From Pseudomonadota bacterium (GTDB lineage: Bacteria; Pseudomonadota; Alphaproteobacteria; Caulobacterales; Caulobacteraceae): 32,745 bases of DNA. Of the stretch, positions 1-8,538 are shown one piece after another. The first letter of the stretch is position 1, and each line of letters starts with the position of its first letter. Both the position numbers and the translations under genes were made by a program. Location of the stretch: contig JAEYNH010000150.1 of the NCBI GenBank assembly GCA_023412655.1, positions 1-32,745 of the forward strand. Direction: 5' to 3'. The notes under the pieces were generated by a model. The model was not told where the DNA came from, ran no database searches, and saw nothing but the letters and a program-made list of their open reading frames with translations.

Positions 1-1025
1 GGGGAGGGCGAAGGCCGCGGCGGCCGCGGGGCGCTGATCACCGGGGCGGCCGCCGGGGCCGCCGCCAGCTTGGAGGCGAGCACCTGGCGAGCCGGCAACA
101 GGCCCCTAGACTGGCCGTTGACGAACACCTGGAAGTCGTACGGCACCGACACGTCGATGGTCAGGCCGGCCAGGTCCGGCACCTTGTAGGCTTCGCCCTG
201 GGCGAGTTGGCGGGCGAAGTAGACCGACCCGTCCGCACCCCGGATGATCAGCGCCGCGCCCCTCAGGGCCTGGAGGGTGACGTTCGACCCCAGGCGCGGA
301 TTGCCTGCGTCATAGATCCGGCCCTTCGGCTGGAAGGTCGGCGGCAGGGTGGCCAGGTCGACGGGGAACTCGTCGGGCATCTGATTGATGTTGGCGGGGG
401 GCGCCAGGTTGCCGCGGCCGTCGGCGCCGGCGTCGGCAAGGCCCGGGGTCTCGTAGAGTGGCGGCGTGGTGGATTCCACCGGCGCCGGAAGCGGTTCGCC
501 CAGCACCACGGTGCCCGTCTTCTCCTCGGCCAGCAGCCGTCGCGCGACCTCCTCGGAGGCTTTGGGCGGCGGCGGGGCGCTGGCGTTCATCGCCCGCTGG
601 GCGACGTTCCACAGCACGATGGCGGCGATGATGACGATGGCGCCGACGATGAAGGCCGCCGTGCGCGGATCGCGCTCCTGAGGCACCCCGATGGGCGCGC
701 GCAGGGGCTCGTCCAGCACCGGCTCGTCGGCCTTGAAGCGCTCCACCGCCGCCTCGGGATCGAGGCCGAGCGCGATGGCGTAGGCGCGGATGTAGCCGAT
801 GGTGAAGGGGCGCGACGGCAGATCGCCCAGCCGCATCTCTTCCACGGCTTCCAGATAGGCCCGGCGCACCCGGGTCTTCTCGGCCACTTCCTCGAGGGTG
901 AGCCCCTGCTCCTGTCGCACCGCACGCAGCGCCTGGCCGATGGAGCCCTGCGAATGCAACGGATCGCCGCTGGGCGGCGGCGCGGTCCCGTCCAACTCGG
1001 CGAATCCGGCCGTGTCGAGGGGCAT
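1..1025 (-). CDS. RodZ-like membrane HTH protein (DUF4115), 3' end cut by window edge
   Basis: The frame opens with ATG at 1025 and stays open to base 1 (341 codons), so the C-terminus is missing. Residues about 28-95 form a Cro/HTH_25-type helix-turn-helix (GSIGQALRAVRQEQGLTLEE and following). One membrane helix lies at about 122-140 (FIVGAIVIIAAIVLW). A Pro/Ala-rich linker follows, then a beta-rich DUF4115-like region from about 265 (VTLQALRGAALIIRGADG). This is the layout of RodZ, which links MreB to the membrane in rod-shaped cells. Whether this protein binds MreB cannot be seen. AGGAG lies six bases before the start. It sits 116 bases downstream of ptsP on the same strand. RodZ-like genes are often followed by ispG, which would lie beyond the left edge. 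The family call is solid; the role is inferred. Confidence 0.85.
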   Translation of the reverse strand, partial: MPLDTAGFAELDGTAPPPSGDPLHSQGSIGQALRAVRQEQGLTLEEVAEKTRVRRAYLEAVEEMRLGDLPSRPFTIGYIRAYAIALGLDPEAAVERFKADEPVLDEPLRAPIGVPQERDPRTAAFIVGAIVIIAAIVLWNVAQRAMNASAPPPPKASEEVARRLLAEEKTGTVVLGEPLPAPVESTTPPLYETPGLADAGADGRGNLAPPANINQMPDEFPVDLATLPPTFQPKGRIYDAGNPRLGSNVTLQALRGAALIIRGADGSVYFARQLAQGEAYKVPDLAGLTIDVSVPYDFQVFVNGQSRGLLPARQVLASKLAAAPAAAPVISAPRPPRPSPS

Positions 1026-1141
1026 GACGGCTCCTGGGGCCGGTTTGCGCCGGCGACGGAAGGAAATGACTCGGGAGGAGCGTGGCACGCGAACCGGATA
1101 CCGCCAATGCGTTGTTCGGTCACGCCGTGGCGATGATTCGC

Positions 1142-3406
1142 CTAGACGGCCAGGTACAGTTTACGCGCCAAGGTTTCGATCTCGTTGCGGACCGAGCCGG
1201 CGCCGGACTTCAGCAGGGCGGAGACGCCTCGGCGAGCCGCCTCCCGATCGCACGACAGCACCATCTGCTTCACCGGGCCGATCCCAGCGGGCGACATGGA
1301 CAGGCGCTCGAAGCCCAGGGCGACGAGGGTGAAGGCCTCCAGGGGACGCCCGGCGAGCTCGCCGCAGACGCTGACCGGCGTGCCGGTTTCGGCGCAGGCC
1401 CGCTGGATCGCCTCGAGGGCCCGCAGGGCCGGCGGTGAGAGCATGTCGTAGCGGTCGGCCACCCGCGGGTTCCCGCGGTCCGCGGCGAAGAGGTACTGCA
1501 TCAGATCGTTGGTCCCGACGCTGACGAAGTCGGTCATGGGCAGCAGGGCGTCCAGGTGCCAGATCAGCGACGGCGCCTCGATCATGGCGCCCACGTCCAG
1601 GCGGGACGGCGCCGGGCGGCCCCGGCGCAGAGCCCAGGCAATCTCGGTGTCCACCAGGGCGCGGGCGGCGCGGAACTCGTCGCAGTTGGCCACCAGCGGG
1701 AACATGATCCGCAGGGGCCGTCCCCGCGCTGCGGCGATCAGCGCCCGCAGCTGCATGCGCAGCAGGGCCGGACGGTCCAGGCCCATGCGGATCGCCCGCC
1801 AGCCGAGGGCCGGATTGTCTTCGCGCTCGGCCTCCAGGTAGGGCAGGACCTTGTCGCCGCCGAGGTCGAGGGTGCGGAAGGTGACAGGGCGATCGCCGGC
1901 CGAGTCCATCACCCGCTCATACAGCTGGGTCTGGGCGGTGAGCCGCGGCATCTCCTCCGAGACCATGAACTGGAACTCGGTGCGGAACAGGCCGATGCCT
2001 TCGGCGCCGGCGTCGGCCATCGCCTCAAGGTCGACATCCAGGCCGGCGTTCATCAGCAGGGTGATCTTCACCCCGTCCCGGGTGAAGGCGGGGGTGTCCC
2101 GCAGCTTGGCGAAGGCGGCGCGCCGCTGCCGCCGCACGTCGATGCGCGCCTGGATGGCCTTAACGACGTCCGGGCGCGGGCGCAGGTAGGCTTCGGCCGT
2201 CTCGGCGTCGACGATCACCGGATCGCCTTCCGACACCCGGTCCCGCAGGCCGGACAGGCGGCCGACGCAGGGGATGTCGAGGGCCCGGGCCACGATGGCC
2301 GCGTGGCTGGCCGAGGAGCCTTCCTCCAGCAACAGGCCCCGCAGTCGCGTGCGATCATATTCCAGCAGGTCGGCGGGGCCGAGGTTCCGGGCGATCAGGA
2401 TCGCATTCTCAGGCAGGTCCCGGGCCACGTGCCCGTCGCCCGCCAGGTGCCGCAGCAACCGGTCGTTGAGGTCCTCCAGGTCGTGCAGCCGCTCGCGCAG
2501 GTAAGGGTCGCGGGCCTGGCCGAGGCGCGCCCGGTGTTCGGAGCGGACCCGTTCCACCGCGGCCTCGGCGGTCAGGCCGTTCTTCACCGCATCCTCGAGG
2601 CTGCGGTTCCAGCCCCGATCGTGGGCGAACATGCGGTAGGTCTCGAGCACCTCGTAGGAGGCGTCGACCAGGCCGTGCTGGCCCTCAAGCATGTTGTCGA
2701 TCTGTTGCTTCAGGGCCGACAGCGCCGTGGCCAGCCGGGCTTCCTCCGCGGCCACGTCGTCGGAAAGCAGCTGCGACGGGGCCACCGGCGGCTCGTGCAG
2801 GACCGCCACGCCATAGGCCAGGCCGTCAGCGAACTTGCTGCCCTTCAGGCGGTCGGGACGATGGGGCGCGAGTTCGACGCCCTTCATCTCCTCCACGCCG
2901 AGAAGCTCGCCCGAGGCGACCATCTCGGACAGGACCATGGCGATGATCTGGAGGTCCTCGACCTCGTCCTCGGTATAGACCCGGGCGGTGCGGTTCTGGA
3001 CCACCAGCACCCCGATCGCCCGGCCGCCGCGCAACAGCGGCACGCCCAGGAAGGCGTGGTAGGGGTCTTCCCCGGTTTCGGGCCGGTAGGAGAAGGCCGG
3101 GTGTTCGGGAGCGTCGGCCAGGTTCAGCGGCCGGCCCAGCCGCATGATCTCGCCGACCAGGCCCTCGCCGGGCTTCATGCGGGTGACATGGACGGCGCCG
3201 GGGTCCAGGCCCTCGGTGGCGAACAGCTCCATCTCGCCATTGGCGCGCCGCAGGTAGATCGAGCACACCTCGGCGACCATCGACAGGGCGATAATCCGCA
3301 CGACCATGTCCAGGCGCGCCTGGGCGGGGCCGCCGCCTGCGAGCGCTTCCCGGATCTGTCGGAGCAGGCTCCGCTGTCCCCGTATGGCCATGTTCGGCGC
3401 GGGCAT
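1142..3406 (-). CDS. ptsP: Phosphoenolpyruvate-protein phosphotransferase PtsP (EI-Ntr)
   Basis: This is enzyme I of the nitrogen phosphotransferase system. It takes phosphate from phosphoenolpyruvate onto a histidine and passes it to NPr, in the cytoplasm. At 754 residues it has the usual EI-Ntr length. An N-terminal GAF domain (about 20-165) separates it from sugar-PTS EI. The PEP-utiliser N-domain follows, then the swivelling domain with the phospho-acceptor His368 in GSSASHAAIVARALDIP. The C-terminal TIM barrel has EGIGLFRTEF and the catalytic Cys681 in VSVCGELAG. In alphaproteobacteria the GAF domain senses glutamine, and the pathway affects (p)ppGpp and nitrogen control. It is divergent from the MFS gene and upstream of the RodZ-like gene. 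No key residue is missing. Confidence 0.96.
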   Translation of the reverse strand: MPAPNMAIRGQRSLLRQIREALAGGGPAQARLDMVVRIIALSMVAEVCSIYLRRANGEMELFATEGLDPGAVHVTRMKPGEGLVGEIMRLGRPLNLADAPEHPAFSYRPETGEDPYHAFLGVPLLRGGRAIGVLVVQNRTARVYTEDEVEDLQIIAMVLSEMVASGELLGVEEMKGVELAPHRPDRLKGSKFADGLAYGVAVLHEPPVAPSQLLSDDVAAEEARLATALSALKQQIDNMLEGQHGLVDASYEVLETYRMFAHDRGWNRSLEDAVKNGLTAEAAVERVRSEHRARLGQARDPYLRERLHDLEDLNDRLLRHLAGDGHVARDLPENAILIARNLGPADLLEYDRTRLRGLLLEEGSSASHAAIVARALDIPCVGRLSGLRDRVSEGDPVIVDAETAEAYLRPRPDVVKAIQARIDVRRQRRAAFAKLRDTPAFTRDGVKITLLMNAGLDVDLEAMADAGAEGIGLFRTEFQFMVSEEMPRLTAQTQLYERVMDSAGDRPVTFRTLDLGGDKVLPYLEAEREDNPALGWRAIRMGLDRPALLRMQLRALIAAARGRPLRIMFPLVANCDEFRAARALVDTEIAWALRRGRPAPSRLDVGAMIEAPSLIWHLDALLPMTDFVSVGTNDLMQYLFAADRGNPRVADRYDMLSPPALRALEAIQRACAETGTPVSVCGELAGRPLEAFTLVALGFERLSMSPAGIGPVKQMVLSCDREAARRGVSALLKSGAGSVRNEIETLARKLYLAV

Positions 3407-3515
3407 GTGGGCTCGTCCGTCCTCCCGTCTTTCGCGCTGACTACCAGCTTTATCTTTCCGTTCCGAGACAGGAAGAGCCGTTTCGGAGGATCAGCGCCGC
3501 TGCCGCATAGATAGG

Positions 3516-3530
3516 CGCCCAAAATGGGCG
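3516..3530. repeat. Short perfect inverted repeat in the ptsP/MFS divergent region
   Basis: CGCCCA-AAA-TGGGCG forms a 6-bp perfect palindrome with a three-base centre. It lies 54 bases before the MFS start in the 178-bp region between two divergent genes. It could be an operator for a repressor, but no adjacent regulator gene supports that. Confidence 0.35.
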
Positions 3531-3584
3531 GCGTAGTCGCTGACCGCCACAAAGCCTATGTGAGGCGCCGATTTCGAGGCGAAA

Positions 3585-5012
3585 GTGGTGGCCAAGGTGG
3601 GGGATGTCGGGGACCAACGGGGGCGCAACGGCTGGGGAGACCTGCTGGCCGAGGGGCGCTGGCCCCAGTTCGCCCTGATCTGCCTTGGCGTCTGGCTAAA
3701 CGCGGCAGACGCCCTGGTCACCGCCACCATCATGCCCAGCGTCGGGGCGGACCTCGGCGGCTATGCCTATTTCTCCTGGGCCACGGCGGGCTTCCTGGTG
3801 GGAGCTATTCTGGCGGGGGCCAGCGCCGGCCGACTGTCCGAGCTGTTCGGCCTGCGCAGCGCCACCGCCCTCGCCGGGCTGATCATGCTGGCCGGCTGCG
3901 TGATGAGCGCCGTGGCGCCGACCGTGGAGCTGTTTCTCGCGGGCCGGCTGGTCCAGGGCCTCGGCTCGGGCTGGATCTCGGGCTTCGCCATGGTGGCCAT
4001 CGCCCTCCTGTTCCCCGAACGCCATCTGGCCCGGGTGTTCGCCAGCGTCACCTTCATCTGGGGCGTGGCCACGCTGCTGGGGCCGCTGTTCGGCGGCCTG
4101 GTGGTGGCGCATGGCGACTGGCGCGACGTCTTCTGGCTGTTCGCCGCCCAGTCGGCGGTGTTCAGCGCCGCGGCCCTGTTCCTGCTGAAGGGCGCGGCGG
4201 GGGCGTCGGGCGGCCCGGGCGTGCCATGGCGGCAGCTGGGCGTGCTGGCGCTTGGCGTGGCGGCTATCGCCGTGGCGGATCTCGCCCATGCGCCGGTCCT
4301 TTCCGTCGGCCTCGTTCTGGCAGGGCTGGGCATCCTCGCCCTGGTGGTGGCGATCGATCACCGGGCCCCGGTTCGCCTGCTGCCCCGGAAGGCCGGCGAC
4401 CTGCGGACGGTCTGCGGCGCCGGCTATTTCGCCATGTTCGCCATGACCGCCGCCTCCATGGGCTTCGCCATCTACGGCCCGCCGATCCTGCAGCAGCTGC
4501 GGGGCTTCACGCCCCTCTGGGCCGGCTACGTCATCGGTGCGGAGTCGCTGGCCTGGACCTTCGCCGCCCTGGCGGTGGCTGGCGTGACCGGCGCGTGGGA
4601 CGGCCGCTGGATCCGCATCGGGGCGCTGCTGCTGGTGGTGAGCCTGGCGATCCTGCCGCTCAGCCTGGCGGACGGGCCGCTGGCCGTGGCCCTCATTGGC
4701 GGGTCGCTGATGGGCGCGGCCTTCGGCTTCTCCTGGGCCTTCATCAGCCGCCGGGTTCTGGCGGCGCTCTCGGACGAGGACAAGGCGATCGGCTCCTCGG
4801 CGATCCAGGCCGTCCGCCAGGCCGGGGCCGCGGCCGGCGCGGCGATCTCCGGCGTGGCGGCCAACCTGACCGGCTTTTCCGGCGGGCTCACCGACGCCAG
4901 CGCGCGGGCGGCGTCGATCTGGGTGTTCGTGGCGGTGATCCCGCTCGCGATCGCGGGGGCGTGGGCGGCCTTTCGGCTGACGGGACCGGCTAGAGCTGCT
5001 TCGCCATCATGA
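3585..5012 (+). CDS. MFS drug-type efflux transporter
   Basis: This inner-membrane major facilitator protein of 475 residues has hydrophobic helices almost throughout. The loop 2-3 motif appears as GRLSELFGLRSATALAG and the motif C-like glycines as LLGPLFGGLV, which is the pattern of proton-driven drug exporters. The substrate is unknown. The start is GTG: an in-frame TGA at 3561 excludes earlier starts, and GAGG at 3576-3579 is correctly spaced. A second GTG follows immediately. The gene is divergent from ptsP. Its 3' end overlaps the convergent acetyltransferase gene by 23 bases. The family is secure; a role in export of antibiotics or metabolites is only a guess. Confidence 0.88.
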   Translation: MVAKVGDVGDQRGRNGWGDLLAEGRWPQFALICLGVWLNAADALVTATIMPSVGADLGGYAYFSWATAGFLVGAILAGASAGRLSELFGLRSATALAGLIMLAGCVMSAVAPTVELFLAGRLVQGLGSGWISGFAMVAIALLFPERHLARVFASVTFIWGVATLLGPLFGGLVVAHGDWRDVFWLFAAQSAVFSAAALFLLKGAAGASGGPGVPWRQLGVLALGVAAIAVADLAHAPVLSVGLVLAGLGILALVVAIDHRAPVRLLPRKAGDLRTVCGAGYFAMFAMTAASMGFAIYGPPILQQLRGFTPLWAGYVIGAESLAWTFAALAVAGVTGAWDGRWIRIGALLLVVSLAILPLSLADGPLAVALIGGSLMGAAFGFSWAFISRRVLAALSDEDKAIGSSAIQAVRQAGAAAGAAISGVAANLTGFSGGLTDASARAASIWVFVAVIPLAIAGAWAAFRLTGPARAASPS

Positions 5013-5538
5013 TGTCCGGCCGTCCCGGTCCATTGGCGTCCGGGATGAGGCCGACGACCTCATAGCCGATGCGCCGGTAGAAGCCGCTCGCGTGGCGCTC
5101 GCCGGCGCGGAGCGTCCCGATCTTGGCGGCCACGTCGGGAAAGAGTTCACGGCCGAAGAGGTTGGTGCCGCCATAGTCGTCGTCCGTGCCCAGGTAGAGC
5201 GTCAGCACGCCCCGGGCCTTCACCTGCGCCTCCAGGGCGGCGGTGAGGGCGCGTCCCAGCCCGCGCCGCTGATGCGCGGGATCGACCACCAGGGGGTGAA
5301 GCTCCCAGGCGTGGGAATAGCTCTCGATCACCCCGATCCAGCCTCGGACCGCCTTGCCCTCGAGGGCCGCCAGGGCCGCCCGCTCGGGATCCTCAAGGAA
5401 GGTGCGGACTTCGGCTTCGGCCTCGCCTTCGCCGTTGTAGGCGCTGGGCATGTGCGCCAGCGCCTCGCGCAGAATGCGGGCGGCGCCCGCCTGCTGGGCG
5501 GACGTGAGCGTGCGGAAATCGACAATGCGGAGCGTCAT
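4990..5538 (-). CDS. GNAT acetyltransferase, AAC(6')-like
   Basis: This cytoplasmic GCN5-related N-acetyltransferase has 182 residues. The acetyl-CoA pyrophosphate loop is QRRGLG (90-95), preceded by the strand ELHPLVVDPAH. That segment, followed by LTLYLGTDDDYGGTNLFG, resembles aminoglycoside 6'-N-acetyltransferases, in which an LGTDD-type strand is characteristic. The length also fits. It starts 15 bases after lysC stops, on the same strand, so it is probably cotranscribed with lysC. It converges with the MFS gene. Aminoglycoside acetylation is plausible from similarity, but many chromosomal members act on other amines, so the substrate is left open. Confidence 0.85.
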   Translation of the reverse strand: MTLRIVDFRTLTSAQQAGAARILREALAHMPSAYNGEGEAEAEVRTFLEDPERAALAALEGKAVRGWIGVIESYSHAWELHPLVVDPAHQRRGLGRALTAALEAQVKARGVLTLYLGTDDDYGGTNLFGRELFPDVAAKIGTLRAGERHASGFYRRIGYEVVGLIPDANGPGRPDIMMAKQL

Positions 5539-5553
5539 GGCCCCGCCAGATAA

Positions 5554-6801
5554 TCAGAGCTGGTCGAGACCGTAAGCGGCGTGCAGGGCGCGAACCGCGA
5601 GTTCGGTGTAGGCCGCGTCGATCAGCACGCTGATCTTGATCTCGGAGGTCGAGATCACCTGGATGTTCACGCCCTTTTCCGCCAGGGCCTGGAACATGCT
5701 CTTGGCGACCCCGGTGTGGCTGCGCATGCCGACGCCGATGACGGAAACCTTCGCCACGTCCTCGTCGACAGCCACGTCCTCGAAGCCGATCTCGGCCTTC
5801 ATGGCGCGCACGATCTCCACCGCCCGCTGGGCGTCGCGCTTGCCGACGGTGAACTCCATGTTGGCCGTGTCGGCCGTGCGGGCGTGGCTCTGGACGATCA
5901 TGTCCACGTTCACGTTCGCGTCGGCCAGGGCGCCGAAGATGGAGGACGACACGCCCGGGTGGTCGGGCAGGCCGAAGAGGCTGATCTTCGCCTCGTCGCG
6001 GCTGTAGGCCACGCCGCTCACGATCCGCTTCTCCACGATCTCCTCCTCGTCGCACACGATGGTGCCCTGGCCGGGGGCTTCGCCGGGCTCGACAAAACTG
6101 GAAAGCACCCTGACGGGCACATGATAGGCCATGGCCAGTTCGACTGACCGGGTCTGCAGGACCTTGGCGCCGAGCGAGGCCATCTCGAGCATCTCCTCGT
6201 AGGAGATCCTGGCCAGCTTCTTCGCCTTGGATTCGATCCGCGGGTCGGTGGTGTAGACCCCGTCCACGTCGGTGTAGATGTCACACGCCGCGCCGAGGGA
6301 GGCCGCCACGGCCACGGCGCTGGTGTCGGAGCCGCCACGGCCCAGGGTGGCGATGCGGCCGTCGCGGGTCACGCCCTGGAAGCCGGCGATGACCGCCACC
6401 TGCCCGTCGTCCAGCGCCGCCGCCAGCTTTTCCGGCGGAATCTCGTCGATGCGGGCCTTGCCGTGGGCGTCGTCGGCGATGATCGGCACCTGCCAGCCGA
6501 GCCACGACTTGGCGCGAAGACCCATGTTGCGCAGGGTCATGGCCAGCAGGCCGGCGGTCACCTGTTCGCCGGACGCCACGACCACGTCGTACTCGTCGTC
6601 AGACGGCGGGATGCCCTGGGCGGCCGCGCCGGCGCCGTCGGTCCAGGCCACCAGCTCATTGGTCTTGCCTGCCATGGCGGAGACGACGACGGCCACCTGG
6701 CGCCCCGCCTCGACCTCGGCGGCCACGAGCCGCGCGACCCGGCGGATACGCTCCAGGTCGGCCACGGACGTGCCGCCGAATTTCATCACCAGCCGGGACA
6801 T
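5554..6801 (-). CDS. lysC: Aspartate kinase
   Basis: Aspartokinase phosphorylates L-aspartate, the first step towards lysine, threonine, methionine and diaminopimelate for peptidoglycan. It is cytoplasmic. The 415-residue length is that of monofunctional bacterial LysC. The N-terminal kinase motif is KFGGTSV (7-13), and the amino-acid kinase core includes TLGRGGSDTSAVAVAASLGA and DGVYTTDPR. Two C-terminal ACT domains (about 265-415; SLFGLPDHPGVSSSIFGAL and VSVIGVGMRSHTGVAKSMF) indicate allosteric inhibition by lysine and/or threonine. It is divergent from ubiG across 126 bp and followed by the acetyltransferase gene. An internal start giving a separate ACT subunit, known in some bacteria, was not established here. 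Confidence 0.97.
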   Translation of the reverse strand: MSRLVMKFGGTSVADLERIRRVARLVAAEVEAGRQVAVVVSAMAGKTNELVAWTDGAGAAAQGIPPSDDEYDVVVASGEQVTAGLLAMTLRNMGLRAKSWLGWQVPIIADDAHGKARIDEIPPEKLAAALDDGQVAVIAGFQGVTRDGRIATLGRGGSDTSAVAVAASLGAACDIYTDVDGVYTTDPRIESKAKKLARISYEEMLEMASLGAKVLQTRSVELAMAYHVPVRVLSSFVEPGEAPGQGTIVCDEEEIVEKRIVSGVAYSRDEAKISLFGLPDHPGVSSSIFGALADANVNVDMIVQSHARTADTANMEFTVGKRDAQRAVEIVRAMKAEIGFEDVAVDEDVAKVSVIGVGMRSHTGVAKSMFQALAEKGVNIQVISTSEIKISVLIDAAYTELAVRALHAAYGLDQL

Positions 6802-6927
6802 GCGCGTGCGCCCGTCGCCCCCTTGAACCTGTTCCGTTGCGGGAAGGGCCGCCTTCTAGCGGCGGTTCCTGGGGGCCGCAACGGCAAGAGTCTTCCGCTC
6901 GCCGGGCCCTCGGCGGTAGAAGGAGGC

Positions 6928-7686
6928 ATGACTTCCCAATCGTCCGCCCGTTCGAGCATCGATCCTGCCGAGGTCGAGCGGTTCTCGCGCATCGCCGCCG
7001 AATGGTGGGACCCCAACGGGAAATTTGCGCCGCTTCACAAATTCAATCCGGTCCGACTGACCTTCATCCGCGACCATGCGCTCTATCGTTTCGGGCGCGA
7101 CGGGACGCAGCGGCGCCCGTTCGAGGGCCTGCGCCTTCTCGACATCGGCTGCGGCGGCGGCCTGCTCTCCGAGCCCATGGCCCGACTGGGCTTCGAGGTG
7201 ACCGCGGTCGACGCCTCCGAGCGCAACATCGCCACCGCCTCCACCCACGCCGCCGAGCAGGGGCTGGCGATCGACTTCCGCTGCTCCACCGCCGAGGCGC
7301 TGGTGGAGGCCGGGGAGCCGCCGTTCGACGTCATCCTGAATATGGAAGTCATCGAACATGTGGCCGATCCCGGCGAGTACCTGCGCAGCTGCGCCCGCCT
7401 GCTGAAGCCCGGCGGCCTGATGATCGTCGCGACCCTGAACCGCACGCTGAAGGCGCTGGCCCTGGCGGTGGTGGGCGCGGAGTACGTCCTGCGCTGGCTG
7501 CCGCCGGGCACCCACGACTGGAACAAGTTCCTCAAGCCCGACCAGATCCGCGGATTCCTCGTCGGCGAGCCGGTCACCGTGGACGGGCCCTATGGTGTCG
7601 TGTTCAATCCGCTCACCGGGCGGTGGAGCGAATCCTCCGACACGGACGTGAACTACATGATGACCGTCGTTCGCGAGACGGCGTAG
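6928..7686 (+). CDS. ubiG: Ubiquinone biosynthesis O-methyltransferase
   Basis: UbiG is an S-adenosylmethionine-dependent methyltransferase that carries out both O-methylations of ubiquinone synthesis at the membrane surface. The 252-residue product opens with the family signature SIDPAEVERFSRIAAEWWDP. Then come SAM motif I LLDIGCGGGLLSEPMARLG (about 70-88), the acidic end VTAVDAS, and the post-I motif NMEVIEHVADP. The C-terminal GTHDWNKFLKPDQ is typical of UbiG. The ATG was chosen because of AGGAGG at 6921-6926 and because the family N-terminus begins just after it. The gap from that AGGAGG to the ATG is only one base, which is unusually short. The frame extends upstream into antisense lysC, but that part is not coding. 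Confidence 0.95.
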   Translation: MTSQSSARSSIDPAEVERFSRIAAEWWDPNGKFAPLHKFNPVRLTFIRDHALYRFGRDGTQRRPFEGLRLLDIGCGGGLLSEPMARLGFEVTAVDASERNIATASTHAAEQGLAIDFRCSTAEALVEAGEPPFDVILNMEVIEHVADPGEYLRSCARLLKPGGLMIVATLNRTLKALALAVVGAEYVLRWLPPGTHDWNKFLKPDQIRGFLVGEPVTVDGPYGVVFNPLTGRWSESSDTDVNYMMTVVRETA

Positions 7687-7734
7687 CGTGACGGCCGGCC
7701 ATCGGTCGGGCTCGGGGGAGCTCAAGGAGTAGGG

Positions 7735-8538
7735 ATGCCTTCGCTGCGTGTGCTGGGTCACGCCTTCCGCGCCTGGCGGCGCAATCTCCGTTGGGCCAAG
7801 CACGAACCCGAGACGCCCTATCTGGCGGATCTCCTTTCGGGCTCGCCCGTGTGCCTGCATGTGGGCGCGAGCGACGGGCGCCACTCCTATGTGATGACCC
7901 AGGTGGCGCCCAAGGCGCGGATCTACGCCTTCGAGCCCTCGGCCTTCGCCTACCAGGTGCTCAAGGTGACCACTGCCTGGCACCGCATCGGCGACCGGGT
8001 GACCCCGATCCACGCCGCAGTCGCCGAGAAGCCAGGCGAGCTGCTGCTGGTGACGCCCAAGAAGACCTCCGGCCGCATGGGACGGGCCTATGCCTATGTG
8101 GCCGAGACCGCGCCGGAAGGCCCGGCGCGCCCCGACCTGCAGGACCAGGGCATGGAGCTGCAGCCGACTCCGGTGGTCACCCTGGACGGGTTCTGCGCCA
8201 CCCATGGCGTCGACCATGTGGACTTCATCCGCATGGACATCGAAGGCGCCGAGCTGAAGGCCCTGCAGGGGGCCGTGGGCATCCTGGATCGCGACCGGCC
8301 GCACGTGCTGATCGAGATTCATCCTCCCATGCTCGAGGCCCGCTTCGGCGGCACGGGCGAGCAGGTGCTCGATATCTTCCGCAGCCGCGGCTACCGGATG
8401 TTCGCCCTCGAGAGCGGCCGTCTCGAGGAGCGGACGGAGCTCGTCCAGGACCTGCCCTGGAAGGACTATTTCTTCATCCACCCGACCAAGGCCGCCCGCC
8501 TGCCGGACGGCGTCTTCAAGGCGAGGATGGCGGCGTGA
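7735..8538 (+). CDS. FkbM family methyltransferase
   Basis: This 267-residue SAM-dependent methyltransferase of the FkbM family modifies hydroxyl groups on sugars, glycans or natural products. SAM motif I is the degenerate CLHVGASDGRHS (about 39-50), followed by ARIYAFEPSAFAYQVL. The family hallmark VDFIRMDIEGAELKALQGA lies at about 161-179, with VLIEIHP after it. AAGGAG lies before the ATG. The stop overlaps the next gene's GTG (bases GTGA, 8535-8538), so translation is probably coupled. The acceptor is unknown. Chromosomal FkbM genes often act on surface polysaccharide or flagellin glycans, but nothing here decides this. Confidence 0.88.
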   Translation: MPSLRVLGHAFRAWRRNLRWAKHEPETPYLADLLSGSPVCLHVGASDGRHSYVMTQVAPKARIYAFEPSAFAYQVLKVTTAWHRIGDRVTPIHAAVAEKPGELLLVTPKKTSGRMGRAYAYVAETAPEGPARPDLQDQGMELQPTPVVTLDGFCATHGVDHVDFIRMDIEGAELKALQGAVGILDRDRPHVLIEIHPPMLEARFGGTGEQVLDIFRSRGYRMFALESGRLEERTELVQDLPWKDYFFIHPTKAARLPDGVFKARMAA

